Below, piece after piece: positions 44,468-53,406 of a stretch of 64,000 nucleotides of DNA. The notes beneath the pieces were generated by a model. It was not told the origin of the DNA and did not search any database. It saw only the letters and a list, made by a program, of their open reading frames with translations. Every line of letters starts with the position of its first letter. Within the stretch, counting starts at the first letter, position 1. Both the position numbers and the translations under genes were made by a program. The DNA is from Aldehydirespirator sp965219165 (GTDB lineage Bacteria; Actinomycetota; Acidimicrobiia; Acidimicrobiales; Aldehydirespiratoraceae), in contig CBDCMW010000002.1 in NCBI GenBank assembly GCA_965219165.1, positions 3,410,001 to 3,474,000 on the forward strand, given 5' to 3'.

Positions 44468-45368
44468 TTCGGCGCGGCATGGCGCGAACACCGCCGTCCA
44501 GTGCCCGAACGACGGTTGTGCACAGGGCTCTCGGACGCTCCGCGTAGTCGTCCCAAGTGAAGTTGAGAACGTCCCATCCGGCCAGCGTGACCTCGTTGCG
44601 GCGTCGTCGGTCGTTCACGAAGGACTCCCGGTTGTCGTGCCAGCGAGCGCTGTCCAGCTCGATCGCCACACGATGGGCGGGGTAGGCGAGATCGACTTGG
44701 GCAACGAAGGCCCCACGGGCGTCGTGCACGCGGTGCTCGAGCGCGGGATAGTCCAGGCCCGCACCGGTGAGCAGTTCGGCCACCATCCGGCTCCATTCGC
44801 TTAACGGCACGGGATCGTCGCGGAAGCGGTCCTCCAGGGACGCCTTGAGGGCCGCGCATCCCGGTCGCCCACGGCGGGCGTGGGAGACGAGCACGCCCCA
44901 GAGGTCCGACCGCCGTAGCTGCCCGTTCCTCAGCACGGCGTCGATGGTGCGATCCAGCCGGTTGCGGTTCACGACAGCGGCCACGTCGAGGACCGTGCGA
45001 GCCAGCCCGGTGACGGGAATGCCGTCTTTCACGACGGGCTTGGCCAGGTCGAGCTGTGTGGACTGGTGGAAGCGCACTCCGTTGACCGCCCTGTTCCCGC
45101 CAGGAGCAACTGACAGCTCGACGATGTGGAGCCTGTACCCGTCGATGCGGTGCAGCGCCGCGGCCGACCGGTGGCTGGCCAGCCCCCCGTAGGTCATACA
45201 GGCGGCCAGCAGCCTCGACAGCGGGGTGGACGGCATCGCTGCATGCCGGTACATGCCGCGATGCTCACGAACCCAGTGCCCCGATCCCACGCGGTGTTCA
45301 ATCTGGCGCGCCGTCATGCCAGCGTCCAGAGCTTGGGCGCGAGAGATGAGCCCATGCTGTTGCTTCAT
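44454..45368 (-). CDS. AbiEi-like antitoxin-domain / DUF559-type protein
   Basis: 304 aa. N-terminal winged-helix AbiEi-like domain (GLISRAQALDAGMTARQIEH; VREHRGMYRH; ASHRSAAALHRIDGY). C-terminal Vsr/DUF559-like endonuclease fold (VDLAYPAHRVAIELDSARWH; RRRNEVTLAGWDVLNFTWDD). Common as single genes in Actinobacteria. Start ATG 45,368 (MKQQHGLISR) fits the family; TTG 45,413 is possible. No cognate toxin is adjacent. The C-terminus SSS is encoded by the palindromic repeat. Confidence 0.78.
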   Translation of the reverse strand: MKQQHGLISRAQALDAGMTARQIEHRVGSGHWVREHRGMYRHAAMPSTPLSRLLAACMTYGGLASHRSAAALHRIDGYRLHIVELSVAPGGNRAVNGVRFHQSTQLDLAKPVVKDGIPVTGLARTVLDVAAVVNRNRLDRTIDAVLRNGQLRRSDLWGVLVSHARRGRPGCAALKASLEDRFRDDPVPLSEWSRMVAELLTGAGLDYPALEHRVHDARGAFVAQVDLAYPAHRVAIELDSARWHDNRESFVNDRRRRNEVTLAGWDVLNFTWDDYAERPRALCTTVVRALDGGVRAMPRRTSSS

Positions 45369-45457
45369 TCGCCCAACGACGGAGACTTCTCCCACTAGCG
45401 CACCATTCAGCAATCAGATCTAATTGAATGATACTACACAAAATATATTGCACTTAT

Positions 45458-45590
45458 GGCAACTACATGGATGGCTAGCCAAATCCGAAGTCGGGCGGAG
45501 GGTTCGATTTACACCCCTGTGGGATCATGGAGGGTATGAGCAAGCCCCATGAGATTGTCCGCACCGGGATGAGCATCGCGGAGTTCTGTC
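45458..45590 (+). mobile_element. Remnant of an IS1595-family element (terminal repeat and transposase 5' end)
   Basis: Bases 45,458-45,480 (ggcaactacatggat then ggctagcc) match the 23-bp repeat at 331-353 at 19 positions. After 55 bp an ATG at 45,536 starts MSKPHEIVRTGM, close to MSKAHEIVRTGM of the intact transposase. Similarity ends near 45,584 (GAGTTCT). The upstream acacccctgtgggatcatgg is also shared. No second repeat was found. The sequence around 45,414-45,460 is notably AT-rich. Confidence 0.85.
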
Positions 45591-45593
45591 GCG

Positions 45594-45839
45594 GTGCAGG
45601 TTCGCGCCAACATCACCACCTCGTTCGGCGAAGTGATCGAGGAGCACTTCACCGTCCTCGCGTTCGGAGAATCCGACTACGAAGACCTCATCGTCAGTGA
45701 CATCGCCGTGTCGGATGACTGGACCGGGCAGATCATCGTCGGCGACAGCCCCCTCGCTCTACCCGCTGGCCTCATATGGTTCGAAGTCCAAGGAGGCGGC
45801 AACGACGCACGTTGGACCATCAGAGTCGAACCCCCATGA
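45594..45839 (+). CDS. Small hypothetical protein (81 aa)
   Basis: Begins at GTG 45,594 just after the IS1595 remnant. The chain (SFGEVIEEHFTVLAFGESD; VSDDWTGQIIVGDSPLALP; LIWFEVQGGGNDARWTIRV) looks like a small all-beta domain with plausible codon use. There is no clear ribosome-binding site, and the true N-terminus may have been lost to the insertion. Possibly the surviving C-terminal part of a larger gene. Confidence 0.4.
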   Translation: MQVRANITTSFGEVIEEHFTVLAFGESDYEDLIVSDIAVSDDWTGQIIVGDSPLALPAGLIWFEVQGGGNDARWTIRVEPP

Positions 45840-45917
45840 GCGTCCCGCCGCTAGCTGTCAGTTCGCGTGAGGTTGTGTGCACGTGATGCGGGCGGGGCAA
45901 CAGCTCCGGAGCAGGCC

Positions 45918-47324
45918 ATGAGGGCTACGACTGCAGCGGACTCGATCCGCCGTCTGGTGGTGGCCGTAGCGGTCATGACCGGGGTCGCGGCTGGCAGCGC
46001 CTGCACCGCCGACGATGAGTTGTCGACTCCGAGGCCCACCGTGCCGACCGTGACATCGGGGCAGCCCGGCACGGCGCTCGAAAGGGGGCAGGCCGACGAC
46101 CGTGAGCAGACGAGCGACCGAGAGGCCGGTGACGCGGAGTTGGACGATGATCGCGGCGGCCAGCGCGGCACCAGTGTCGTCGAGCCGGTGTCCGGGGGGC
46201 CTAGCGACGCGCCCGCGTCAACAGATACCGAGACCGGAGAGGACAGCGTCCGGCCTGACGGCAACATGTTCGCGGCCGACGTCGCCGTGGAGCCGGTCCT
46301 CAGGCTGGACGAGCCGATCGACATGGCCGTCGCGCCCGGCGACGAGTTGGTGTGGATCGCCGAACGACCCGGACGGGTGCTTCGCGTGGACCTGGACCGC
46401 GGGGAGGTGGTGGAGACGATCCTCGACATCTCCGCAGAGACCGAGGCCACCGGCGAGCGCGGCCTCCTCGGCATAGCGGTGACCGAACGCTGGCTGTTCG
46501 TGAACTTCACCGACCTCGGGGGCGACACGCGCGTCGATGCCTTCGAGCGGGAGGGAACCGGCCTCGGCGACCGGCGGCGGACGCTCCTCTCGCAGTCCCA
46601 GCCCTTCCGCAACCACAACGGCGGCGATCTGGCCATCGGCCCCGACGGGCTGCTGTACATCGGCTTCGGGGACGGCGGCTCGGGGGGAGACCCGCTCGAC
46701 GCGGGCCAGGACCCCACGACCTGGCTGGGAGCCGTCCTGCGCATAGAGCCCACGCCCGATGGGGTCGAGGCGTACGCCGTGCCCCCCGACAATCCCTTCG
46801 TCGCCGGCGAGGACGGGAGCCCGGTGGGCCGGCCCGAGATCTTCCTCACCGGAGTGCGCAACCCGTGGCGCTTCTCGTTCGACCGCAGCACCGGCGACCT
46901 CTGGGTCGCCGACGTGGGTCAGGACCGCTACGAGGAGGTGACCGTGCTGCTCGCGGCCAACGGAGGCGGGGTCGGTGCCAATCTCGGCTGGCGCCTCCGG
47001 GAGGGCCTGCACTCCTTCTCCGGCGACGAGCCCCCGGGCCACGCCGACCCTGTGTGGGAGTACGGCCAGGACGACGGCTGCAGCGTCACCGGCGGGTTCG
47101 TGTACCGGGGCACGGCCATTGAGGACCTCTATGGCTCCTACGTCTTCGGCGACTACTGCACATCCCGCCTGTGGGCGTTGCAGATCTCCACCGGCAAAGT
47201 CGAGTTCCGCGACTTGGGAGTGGAGGTGCCCGGAGGATCGCTGGCGTCGTTCGGCGAGGACGCCCAGGGCGAGCTGTACACGCTGTCGCTCAACGGCCCC
47301 GTGGCCCGCATCGTCGCAGAATGA
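45918..47324 (+). CDS. PQQ-type glucose/sorbosone dehydrogenase-like lipoprotein
   Basis: 468 aa. Lipoprotein signal with Cys29 (AAGSACTAD), about 90 disordered acidic residues, then a six-bladed propeller: IDMAVAPGDELVWIAERPGR, GERGLLGIAVTERWLFVNFT, NHNGGDLAIGPDGLLYIGFG, GDGGSGGDPLDAGQD, GVRNPWRFSFDRSTGDLWVA. This is the soluble glucose dehydrogenase family; whether it binds PQQ is unknown, and no pqq genes are in the window. Start ATG 45,918 chosen for the signal peptide. Confidence 0.88.
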   Translation: MRATTAADSIRRLVVAVAVMTGVAAGSACTADDELSTPRPTVPTVTSGQPGTALERGQADDREQTSDREAGDAELDDDRGGQRGTSVVEPVSGGPSDAPASTDTETGEDSVRPDGNMFAADVAVEPVLRLDEPIDMAVAPGDELVWIAERPGRVLRVDLDRGEVVETILDISAETEATGERGLLGIAVTERWLFVNFTDLGGDTRVDAFEREGTGLGDRRRTLLSQSQPFRNHNGGDLAIGPDGLLYIGFGDGGSGGDPLDAGQDPTTWLGAVLRIEPTPDGVEAYAVPPDNPFVAGEDGSPVGRPEIFLTGVRNPWRFSFDRSTGDLWVADVGQDRYEEVTVLLAANGGGVGANLGWRLREGLHSFSGDEPPGHADPVWEYGQDDGCSVTGGFVYRGTAIEDLYGSYVFGDYCTSRLWALQISTGKVEFRDLGVEVPGGSLASFGEDAQGELYTLSLNGPVARIVAE

Positions 47325-47394
47325 ACCCGCGCTACTTCACCCATCCTTCTCGCGAGCGGCGCTTCAGCCGCAGGCTCGTCTACTCTCAGCGCTC

Positions 47395-47862
47395 GTGACC
47401 GTCCCCAGAGGCACCCCTGCGGCCGCGACCGCCGAGATCGAAGTCCACGAGTGCCTCGCCGTCACCGAGGAGTTCGTGGAAGCCATGGAGCGGCTCATCC
47501 CGCAGCTCTCTTCGTCGAACCCTCCGCCCTCTAGGACCGAGCTGGAGGAGATCGTGGCGTCGCCTGCCACCACGCTGTTCGTGGCCCGGTGGGGCGATCG
47601 CATCGTCGGCGCGCTCACGCTCGTCGCCTTCCGCATCCCCACAGGCGTGCGGACCCGCATCGAGGACGTCGTGGTGGACGAGACGCTGAGGGGCCAGCGG
47701 GTCGGCGAGCGGCTGAGTGACGTCGCGATCGCCGAGGCCCGGCGCCTGGGGGCGCGCAGCATCGACCTGACGTCTCGGCCGTCGCGGGAGGCCGCCAACC
47801 GCCTGTACGCCCGGATGGGCTTCCAGCGGCGAGAGTCCAACGTCTACCGCTACATGCTGTGA
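47395..47862 (+). CDS. GNAT-family N-acetyltransferase
   Basis: 155 aa from GTG 47,395. Acetyl-CoA-binding motif A: IEDVVVDETLRGQRVGERL, with Q/RxxGxG/A modified to RGQRVG. C-terminal NRLYARMGFQRRESNVYRY is typical. Substrate unknown. GTGA overlap with the acetoacetyl-CoA synthetase gene. Confidence 0.88.
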   Translation: MTVPRGTPAAATAEIEVHECLAVTEEFVEAMERLIPQLSSSNPPPSRTELEEIVASPATTLFVARWGDRIVGALTLVAFRIPTGVRTRIEDVVVDETLRGQRVGERLSDVAIAEARRLGARSIDLTSRPSREAANRLYARMGFQRRESNVYRYML

Positions 47863-49823
47863 GCAGCCTGAGCCCTGCCGCGGCCGCCCGCCTGTGGACG
47901 CCCTCGGCTGAGCGAGCCGCGGGGTCGAACCTGGCCCACTTCCGCGGCTGGCTGCGCGACCACCGCGGCGTCGATACGTCCGACTGGGACAGCCTGCACC
48001 GGTGGTCGGTACGACGCAGCGGCGAGTTCTGGGCCGCGGTGTGGGACTGGTGCGGCGTGGACGGTGATCGGGGCGAGCGCCTCGTCGAGATGCCCGACGA
48101 GAACCGATGCCCGGATCGGGGCGAGCGCATGCGGCGCACCCGCTTCCTGCCCGACGCCCGCCTCAACGTGGCCCAGAACCTCCTAGGACCAGTGTCGCAG
48201 GACACCGCCATCGTCTTCCGCGGCGAGGACGGCGAGGCGGCCCAGCTCACCCGGGCCGAGCTGCACGACATGACCGGCCGGGTGCAGCAGCTACTCATCG
48301 ACGCCGGGGTGGGGCCCGGGGACCGGGTGGCGGCCTGGATGCCCAACCGCCCCGAGACCTATGCGGTGATGCTGGCCGCGGCCGGCCTCGGCGCGGTGTT
48401 CAGCTCCACATCGCCCGACTTCGGCACCGCCGGTGTGCTCGACCGGTTCAGCCAGATCGCCCCGACCGTGCTGTTCGCCTGCGCCGACTACCCCTACGGT
48501 GGCCGCCGCCACGACTGCACCGAGCGTCTGCGCGACATCTCGGCCAGCCTGCCCTCGCTGCGCCGCACCGTGCTGGTCGAGCCGGGCTGGCTCGACGGCT
48601 ACGGCGCCGGGTTCGGGGCCGGTCCCACCCCGGCCGTATTCCGGGCGCTTCCCTTCGACCATCCCTGGTACGTGCTGTACTCCTCGGGCACCACCGGCCC
48701 TCCCAAGTGCATCGTCCACCGGGCGGGCGGCCTGCTGCTCAAGCACCTGTGCGAGCATCGGCTGCACTGCGACGTGCGGCCCGGCGACCGGGTGTTCTAC
48801 TTCACGACCACCGGCTGGATGATGTGGAACTGGCTCGCGTCGACGCTGGCCTGCGGCGCGGCCGCGGTGCTGTACGACGGCTCGCCCGCGCATCCCGGCC
48901 CCGACCGCCTGTTCGACCTGATCGACGAGACTCGAATCACCCTGTTCGGCACGTCGGCGAAGTTCGTCGACGCTTGCCGCAACGCGGGTATCCGCCCCGC
49001 GGCCACCCACGACCTGTCGTCGCTTCGCACCATCACATCCACGGGATCGACGCTGGTGGCCGAAGGGTTCGACTGGGTGTACTCCAATGTGAAGGCCGAC
49101 GTGCACTTGGCCTCGATCTCAGGAGGCACCGACCTGTGCGGTTGCCTCGTGGCCGGCGATCCGACCTCGCCGGTTCGCCGGGGCGAGATCCAGCGTCCCG
49201 GCCTGGGCCTCGATATGGACGTGGTGAACGACTCCGGCGAGGCGCTGCCCCCCGGGGTCGAGGGCGAGCTGATCTGCCGCAGCCCGTTCCCGTCCATGCC
49301 GCTGCGCTTCTGGGACGACCCCGGCGACGCCCGCTACCGAGCCGCCTACTTCGAGCGAATCGACGGCGTCTGGCACCACGGCGACTTCGTTTCGAGGACC
49401 CCGGCGGGAGGGTTCGTCATCTCGGGCCGCTCCGATTCCACGCTCAATCCCGGCGGGGTGCGCATCGGCACCGCGGAGATCTACCGGCGCGTCGACACGC
49501 TTCCCGAGGTGTCCGAGAGCATCGCAATCGGCCAGCCGTACGGAGCCGACACTCGCGTAGTGCTGTTCGTGCGGATGGCCGCCGGGCACGAGCTCACCGA
49601 CGAGCTGCGCGACGCGATCCGCCGGCGCATCCGCTCGGGGCTGTCCCCCCGGCATGTGCCCGCCGTGATCGCCGCGGTGGACGACATACCGCGCACCCGC
49701 TCAGGCAAGATGACCGAGACCGCCGTACGCGACGTGATCTGCGGACGGCCGGTGCGCAACACCTCGGCGATGGCCAACCCGGAGGCTCTGGAGCACTTCC
49801 GCGACCGCCCCGAGTTGGCCTGA
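47859..49823 (+). CDS. Acetoacetyl-CoA synthetase
   Basis: 654 aa, the normal length. Adenylate-forming enzyme that activates acetoacetate. ATP-binding loop VLYSSGTTGPPKCIVH, TTTGWMMWNWLAS, SISGGTDLCGCLVAGDP, GEIQRPGLG and the C-terminal SGRSDSTLNPGGVRIGTAEI with PRTRSGKMTE (catalytic Lys). The G-W-M-M-W-N-W and SGGTD patterns separate it from acetyl-CoA synthetase. The stop lies in the first unit of a 34-bp tandem repeat. Confidence 0.92.
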   Translation: MSSLSPAAAARLWTPSAERAAGSNLAHFRGWLRDHRGVDTSDWDSLHRWSVRRSGEFWAAVWDWCGVDGDRGERLVEMPDENRCPDRGERMRRTRFLPDARLNVAQNLLGPVSQDTAIVFRGEDGEAAQLTRAELHDMTGRVQQLLIDAGVGPGDRVAAWMPNRPETYAVMLAAAGLGAVFSSTSPDFGTAGVLDRFSQIAPTVLFACADYPYGGRRHDCTERLRDISASLPSLRRTVLVEPGWLDGYGAGFGAGPTPAVFRALPFDHPWYVLYSSGTTGPPKCIVHRAGGLLLKHLCEHRLHCDVRPGDRVFYFTTTGWMMWNWLASTLACGAAAVLYDGSPAHPGPDRLFDLIDETRITLFGTSAKFVDACRNAGIRPAATHDLSSLRTITSTGSTLVAEGFDWVYSNVKADVHLASISGGTDLCGCLVAGDPTSPVRRGEIQRPGLGLDMDVVNDSGEALPPGVEGELICRSPFPSMPLRFWDDPGDARYRAAYFERIDGVWHHGDFVSRTPAGGFVISGRSDSTLNPGGVRIGTAEIYRRVDTLPEVSESIAIGQPYGADTRVVLFVRMAAGHELTDELRDAIRRRIRSGLSPRHVPAVIAAVDDIPRTRSGKMTETAVRDVICGRPVRNTSAMANPEALEHFRDRPELA

Positions 49824-49951
49824 CGGGCTTCGGCCCGCTGAGCCCGAACTGGCCTGACGGGCCACCGCCCGCTGAGCCCGAACTGGCCTGACGGGCCACC
49901 GCCCGCTGAGCCCGAACTGGCCTGACGGGCCACGGCCCGCTGGGTTCGATT
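49816..49951 (+). repeat. 34-bp tandem repeat (4 copies) at the 3' end of the synthetase gene
   Basis: Units start at 49,816, 49,850, 49,884 and 49,918. Each begins tggcctgacgggc and contains the dyad cgggc-N4-gcccg. The first unit includes the TGA stop. Copies two and three are identical; the fourth is degraded at its end. Reiterated hairpins could act as a terminator cluster. Confidence 0.85.
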
Positions 49952-49992
49952 TCGCCTGACGACCCGCGGATCGGCGCCGCCTCGGTGGCGGT

Positions 49993-50880
49993 ATGGTGGC
50001 GTCCGTGTCTACTGAGCCAGAGCATGTTGTTTGGTCAGGGCCCAAGCCCCGGCTCACCCGTCCCACGCTGATAGCCGCGTTCGAGGGCTGGAACGACGCC
50101 GGCGACGCGGCCACCACCGCGGCCTCGCATCTGGCCGGCCGCTGGGGATGCGAGCCCGTGGCGGAGATAGATCCCGAGCCGTTCTTCGACTTCACGGCCG
50201 CCCGGCCGTCGGTGCACCTCGACAAGAGCAAGGCCCGGCGCATCGCCTGGCCGTTGAACGAGGTGCGGGTGGCCCGGCTGGACGACCCTGGGGTGGACGC
50301 GGTGGTGCTGATCGGCACCGAGCCACAGCTGCGGTGGCGGACCTTCACCCACCAGCTGATCTCCCTGGCCGGGATGCTCGGCGTGGAGCGGGTGGTCACC
50401 CTCGGAGCGCTGCTGGCCGAGGTGCCCCACAGCCGTGACGTAGAGGTGTACGGCTCCACCGACAACGAGGAGCTGCGAGCCGATCTCGGTCTCACGCCGT
50501 CCACCTACGAGGGCCCCACCGGGATCGTGGGCGTGCTGTCGTCGGCGTGCCGCGACGCCGGCTATCCCACGGCTTCGTTCTGGTCGGCGGTGCCGTCGTA
50601 CATGCCGGCCGCGCCCTCTCCCAAGGCTGCGCTGGCGCTGGTGAACCGGGTGTGTGCCCTGATGGGGGCTCCCGTGCCTACCTTCGACCTGGAGCAGAGG
50701 GCGCAAACCTATGAGCGGGAGATCACCAGGATCGTGGCCGAGGACGACGAGACCGCCGAGTATGTGGCCCGCCTCGAGAGAGCCTGGGACGACAGCCAGG
50801 ACCAAGAAGACGAGTCCCTCAGCAACGACCCCGACACGCTGGTAGCCGAAGTCGAGCAGTTCCTGCGCGACAGCGGCTGA
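49993..50880 (+). CDS. PAC2-family protein (proteasome assembly chaperone-like)
   Basis: 295 aa. PAC2 fold: PTLIAAFEGWNDAGDAAT, LIGTEPQLRWRTFTHQL, ERVVTLGALLAEVPHSR, YEGPTGIVGVLSSACRDAG, YPTASFWSAVPSYMPAAPSP. Widely conserved in Actinobacteria, where its role is unsettled. ATG 49,993 or GTG 50,005. Confidence 0.88.
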   Translation: MVASVSTEPEHVVWSGPKPRLTRPTLIAAFEGWNDAGDAATTAASHLAGRWGCEPVAEIDPEPFFDFTAARPSVHLDKSKARRIAWPLNEVRVARLDDPGVDAVVLIGTEPQLRWRTFTHQLISLAGMLGVERVVTLGALLAEVPHSRDVEVYGSTDNEELRADLGLTPSTYEGPTGIVGVLSSACRDAGYPTASFWSAVPSYMPAAPSPKAALALVNRVCALMGAPVPTFDLEQRAQTYEREITRIVAEDDETAEYVARLERAWDDSQDQEDESLSNDPDTLVAEVEQFLRDSG

Positions 50881-50898
50881 GAGGCGGTCTCGGTACGG

Positions 50899-51633
50899 CT
50901 ATTCCTCGGGCGCGCCGCGCCAGGGCGGGGTGCGGGGGTGGTCGAAGAGCACGTCCACCGGCTCGCCGCGGATGGCTTTGAAGGCGTGGGCGGCCCACAG
51001 CTCAGGTCGGGCGGTGCGCTCGGGCAGCTCGCCCTCGGCGAAGAACCCCACGTCGATGCACTCCAGCGGATGGGCCTTCAACTCGCCGCCGAGGCTGCGG
51101 CAATGGAACACGATCGACACCAGCGGCACCCGGGTGAAGCCTCGGCGCATTCCGTCGAGGATGGCAATGGGATGCAGCACCTCGCAGTGGATCCCGGTCT
51201 CCTCGAGGACCTCCTTGACGGCCACCTCCGACGGTGAGTAGCCCACGTCGGACCATCCGGTGGGATACAGCCACCAGCCGGAGTCGGCCCGCTGCACCAG
51301 CAGTATGCGGCCCTCGTCGTCGCCGACGATGGCGCCGACGGTGATCTTGGGCGTGACGTATCCGGCCACGCCCGAGCCGACCCGGTCGAGCCATTCCTGC
51401 ACCTGGTGGCCGGTGTCGACGCCGACCGCGCTGTGGGCGCGGATGTCGGCTGCCACCGCCAGCACCTCCTCGAAGCGCTCCTGCTCGTAGCGGCTCTCGG
51501 TGAAGCCGAGGCCGGTCTGGGCTATCCCGGCCAGGCTCTCGGCCCAGCGCAGGATGTCGGCCTCGCTCGCCGGTCGTGGTTCGGCACCAGCCGCATTGAC
51601 GGGGGCTCCAGGGGACCTGGCGTCTTCGCCCAC
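50899..51633 (-). CDS. NUDIX hydrolase with N-terminal domain
   Basis: 244 aa. An N-terminal helical domain (ADILRWAESLAGIAQTGLGF; YEQERFEEVLAVAADI) precedes the Nudix domain (KITVGAIVGDDEGRILLVQR). The Nudix box reads GWSDVGY-SPSEVAV-KEVLEETGI: the first conserved Glu is Tyr and the Arg is Lys, while the REUxEE-type glutamates remain. Substrate probably a nucleoside diphosphate derivative. It overlaps no neighbour. Confidence 0.85.
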   Translation of the reverse strand: MGEDARSPGAPVNAAGAEPRPASEADILRWAESLAGIAQTGLGFTESRYEQERFEEVLAVAADIRAHSAVGVDTGHQVQEWLDRVGSGVAGYVTPKITVGAIVGDDEGRILLVQRADSGWWLYPTGWSDVGYSPSEVAVKEVLEETGIHCEVLHPIAILDGMRRGFTRVPLVSIVFHCRSLGGELKAHPLECIDVGFFAEGELPERTARPELWAAHAFKAIRGEPVDVLFDHPRTPPWRGAPEE

Positions 51634-51692
51634 TCCGGCACCCTAACCCAGCCGCGCGTACACACCGGATCGGCACGGTGGAAGGGCAGGCG

Positions 51693-52373
51693 TCAGCGGG
51701 TTCGTTCGAGGATCTCGTCGGCCGGTCCCACCAGGCCCGTCACGAACGGGCCGAACTCGGCGTAGGCGGCCGACGCCCGGTCGTATCGCATGGTGTAGAC
51801 GGTCTCCTTGAGCGCGCCGATGTCCTCGCCGAACAGCGTGACGCCCCACTCCCAGTCGTCGAGGCCCGTGGATGCGGTCACGAGTTGCACGATGCGTCCC
51901 GCGAACTTGCGTCCCGACGCCCCGTGCTCGTACATGAGCTCCTTGCGCTCGTCGAAGGGCAGCTCGTACCAGTTCTGGCCCGGGTTGCGTCGCTTGGTCA
52001 TCGGGTAGAAGCACCAGGCCGGCTTGTTGGGCGGGGGCAGCTCGGGGTTGAGGCGCATCTCGGCCATCTCCGCGGGCAGGCCCAGGGCGTACTCGGACAG
52101 CTCGGTGATCGACACGTAGCTGTCGACCATGTCCAGACCGGCCCGCACCAGGCCGGTCTGCAGGTCGCGCAGCGCCCAAGCGTCGGCGTGCAGGCCCATG
52201 AAGCACAGCTGGGCCTTGTGGCCCAGCACCGCCACCGTCACTACCTGGACCCCGGCCTCGGTGGCGTCCTTCACCGCGTTCAGCACCGCGGCATCGTCGG
52301 TGTCGGGCGTGCGGGCACAGAACATGTGCACCACGACCAGCCCCTGGCCCACACCGACCGATTCCAGCATCAC
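51693..52373 (-). CDS. hemQ: Coproheme decarboxylase HemQ (chlorite dismutase family)
   Basis: 226 aa. It makes heme b from coproheme in the actinobacterial/Firmicutes pathway. LVVVHMFCARTPD, VQVVTVAVLGHKAQLCFMGL, NKPAWCFYPMTKRRNPGQNW and the heme-ligand segment KELMYEHGASGRKFAG (His) are diagnostic, followed by DDWEWGVTLFGED. The Arg that marks true chlorite dismutases is not seen. No other heme genes are adjacent. Confidence 0.92.
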   Translation of the reverse strand: MMLESVGVGQGLVVVHMFCARTPDTDDAAVLNAVKDATEAGVQVVTVAVLGHKAQLCFMGLHADAWALRDLQTGLVRAGLDMVDSYVSITELSEYALGLPAEMAEMRLNPELPPPNKPAWCFYPMTKRRNPGQNWYELPFDERKELMYEHGASGRKFAGRIVQLVTASTGLDDWEWGVTLFGEDIGALKETVYTMRYDRASAAYAEFGPFVTGLVGPADEILERTR

Positions 52374-52401
52374 CGCAGTCTAGGAAGCCGCCGCCCACGA
52401 A

Positions 52402-52444
52402 CTTCAAGCCGTTAGCCACATCCAGGGTGGTTAACTCCTTGAAG
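52402..52444. repeat. 43-bp palindromic repeat, copy 2
   Basis: cttcaagccgttagccac, centre atccagg, then gtggttaactccttgaag. The arms pair almost fully. It lies between the 3' end of fdhD and the 5' end of hemQ, 20 bp past the fdhD stop. It differs from copy 3 (53,407) at one base. Confidence 0.9.
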
Positions 52445-52464
52445 ATCGATCCCGGCGATCAGAT

Positions 52465-53262
52465 TCAGCCGTCGACGTAGACGGTCATGGCGCCGTTGCG
52501 GGCGAAGCCGGCCAGTTGCATACCGGCGGCCTCGGCCGTGGCCGCGGCCAGCGCGGTGGGGGCGCTCACCGCCACCAGAGCCCGGAACCCGCCGGCCCAG
52601 GCCTTGTGGACCAGCTCGAAGCTGGCCCGGCCGCTGACCACCAGGCCGAGCCCGGTGGCGGGCAGCTCACCATCGAGGAAGAGCCGCCCGATGAGCTTGT
52701 CCACGGCGTTGTGGCGGCCCACGTCCTCGCGCACCATCGTCACCGAGCCGTCGGACGCCACAACACCGGCGGCGTGGACCGCGCCGGTGACGTCGAACAG
52801 CTCCTGTCCGGGACGCAGCCTCTCGGGCGCGGCGGCGAGTGCCTCCCAAGGCAGCGATTCGCCCGTGACCGGCGCGAGCTTGGACACGAGCTCGTCGATC
52901 TCGCTCGTACCGCAGAAGCCGCACGACGAGGTGGTGGTGGTCAGCCGGGGCCGGGGCGGCGGGGCCTTGCCGCCGGTGGACACCGACACCACGTTGAAGT
53001 CCGTGGCCGCGGCGGAGCCCTTGGCGCAGTACTTGACCTGGACGACCCGGTGGCCGTCGAGCAGCCCCTCGGCGAAGCAGAAGCCGACGGACAGCTCGAA
53101 GTCGTTGCCAGGGGTGCGCATGGTGGTGGCCACCCGCACATCGTCGAGCTCGATGGCCATGGGCTCCTCGGATGCGAGGTGGTCCGCCAGGCGGTTCCTG
53201 CCGGGGCCGTCGCCGGTCCAGGGCCGCACCAGCCGTTGCTGGCTCCTCGACTTGGTGGCCAT
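52465..53262 (-). CDS. fdhD: Formate dehydrogenase accessory sulfurtransferase FdhD
   Basis: 265 aa. It transfers sulfur to the molybdenum cofactor of formate dehydrogenase. The active-site loop is SSCGFCGTSE; MAIELDDVRVATTMRTPGND, FCFAEGLLDG, DVTGAVHAAG, REDVGRHNAVDKLIG and VVSGRASFELVHKA are all FdhD motifs. ATG 53,262 preferred. No formate dehydrogenase is in the window. Confidence 0.93.
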   Translation of the reverse strand: MATKSRSQQRLVRPWTGDGPGRNRLADHLASEEPMAIELDDVRVATTMRTPGNDFELSVGFCFAEGLLDGHRVVQVKYCAKGSAAATDFNVVSVSTGGKAPPPRPRLTTTTSSCGFCGTSEIDELVSKLAPVTGESLPWEALAAAPERLRPGQELFDVTGAVHAAGVVASDGSVTMVREDVGRHNAVDKLIGRLFLDGELPATGLGLVVSGRASFELVHKAWAGGFRALVAVSAPTALAAATAEAAGMQLAGFARNGAMTVYVDG

Positions 53263-53294
53263 GACCACAGGCTACGGCACCCCGCGGCGATGGG

Positions 53295-53402
53295 CCTTGG
53301 CGCGCGCACCCCGACCCGGGCTGCGGCCGGCCTTGTCGCGCGCACCCCGACCCGGGCTGCGGCCGGCCTTGTCGCGCGCACCCCGACCAGGGCGGCGGCC
53401 GG
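53295..53402. repeat. 36-bp tandem repeat (3 copies)
   Basis: Units at 53,295, 53,331 and 53,367 with core cgcgcgcaccccgacc and gcggccgg. The first two are nearly identical. It lies between nitrobindin and fdhD and runs to within 4 bp of palindromic repeat copy 3. Confidence 0.85.
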
Positions 53403-53406
53403 CGAA

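Noticed and set aside
49816..49951. Possible CRISPR array
   Set aside because: The units are head to tail with no unique spacers and no cas genes are in the window. The same applies to 53,295-53,402 and 59,605-59,730.
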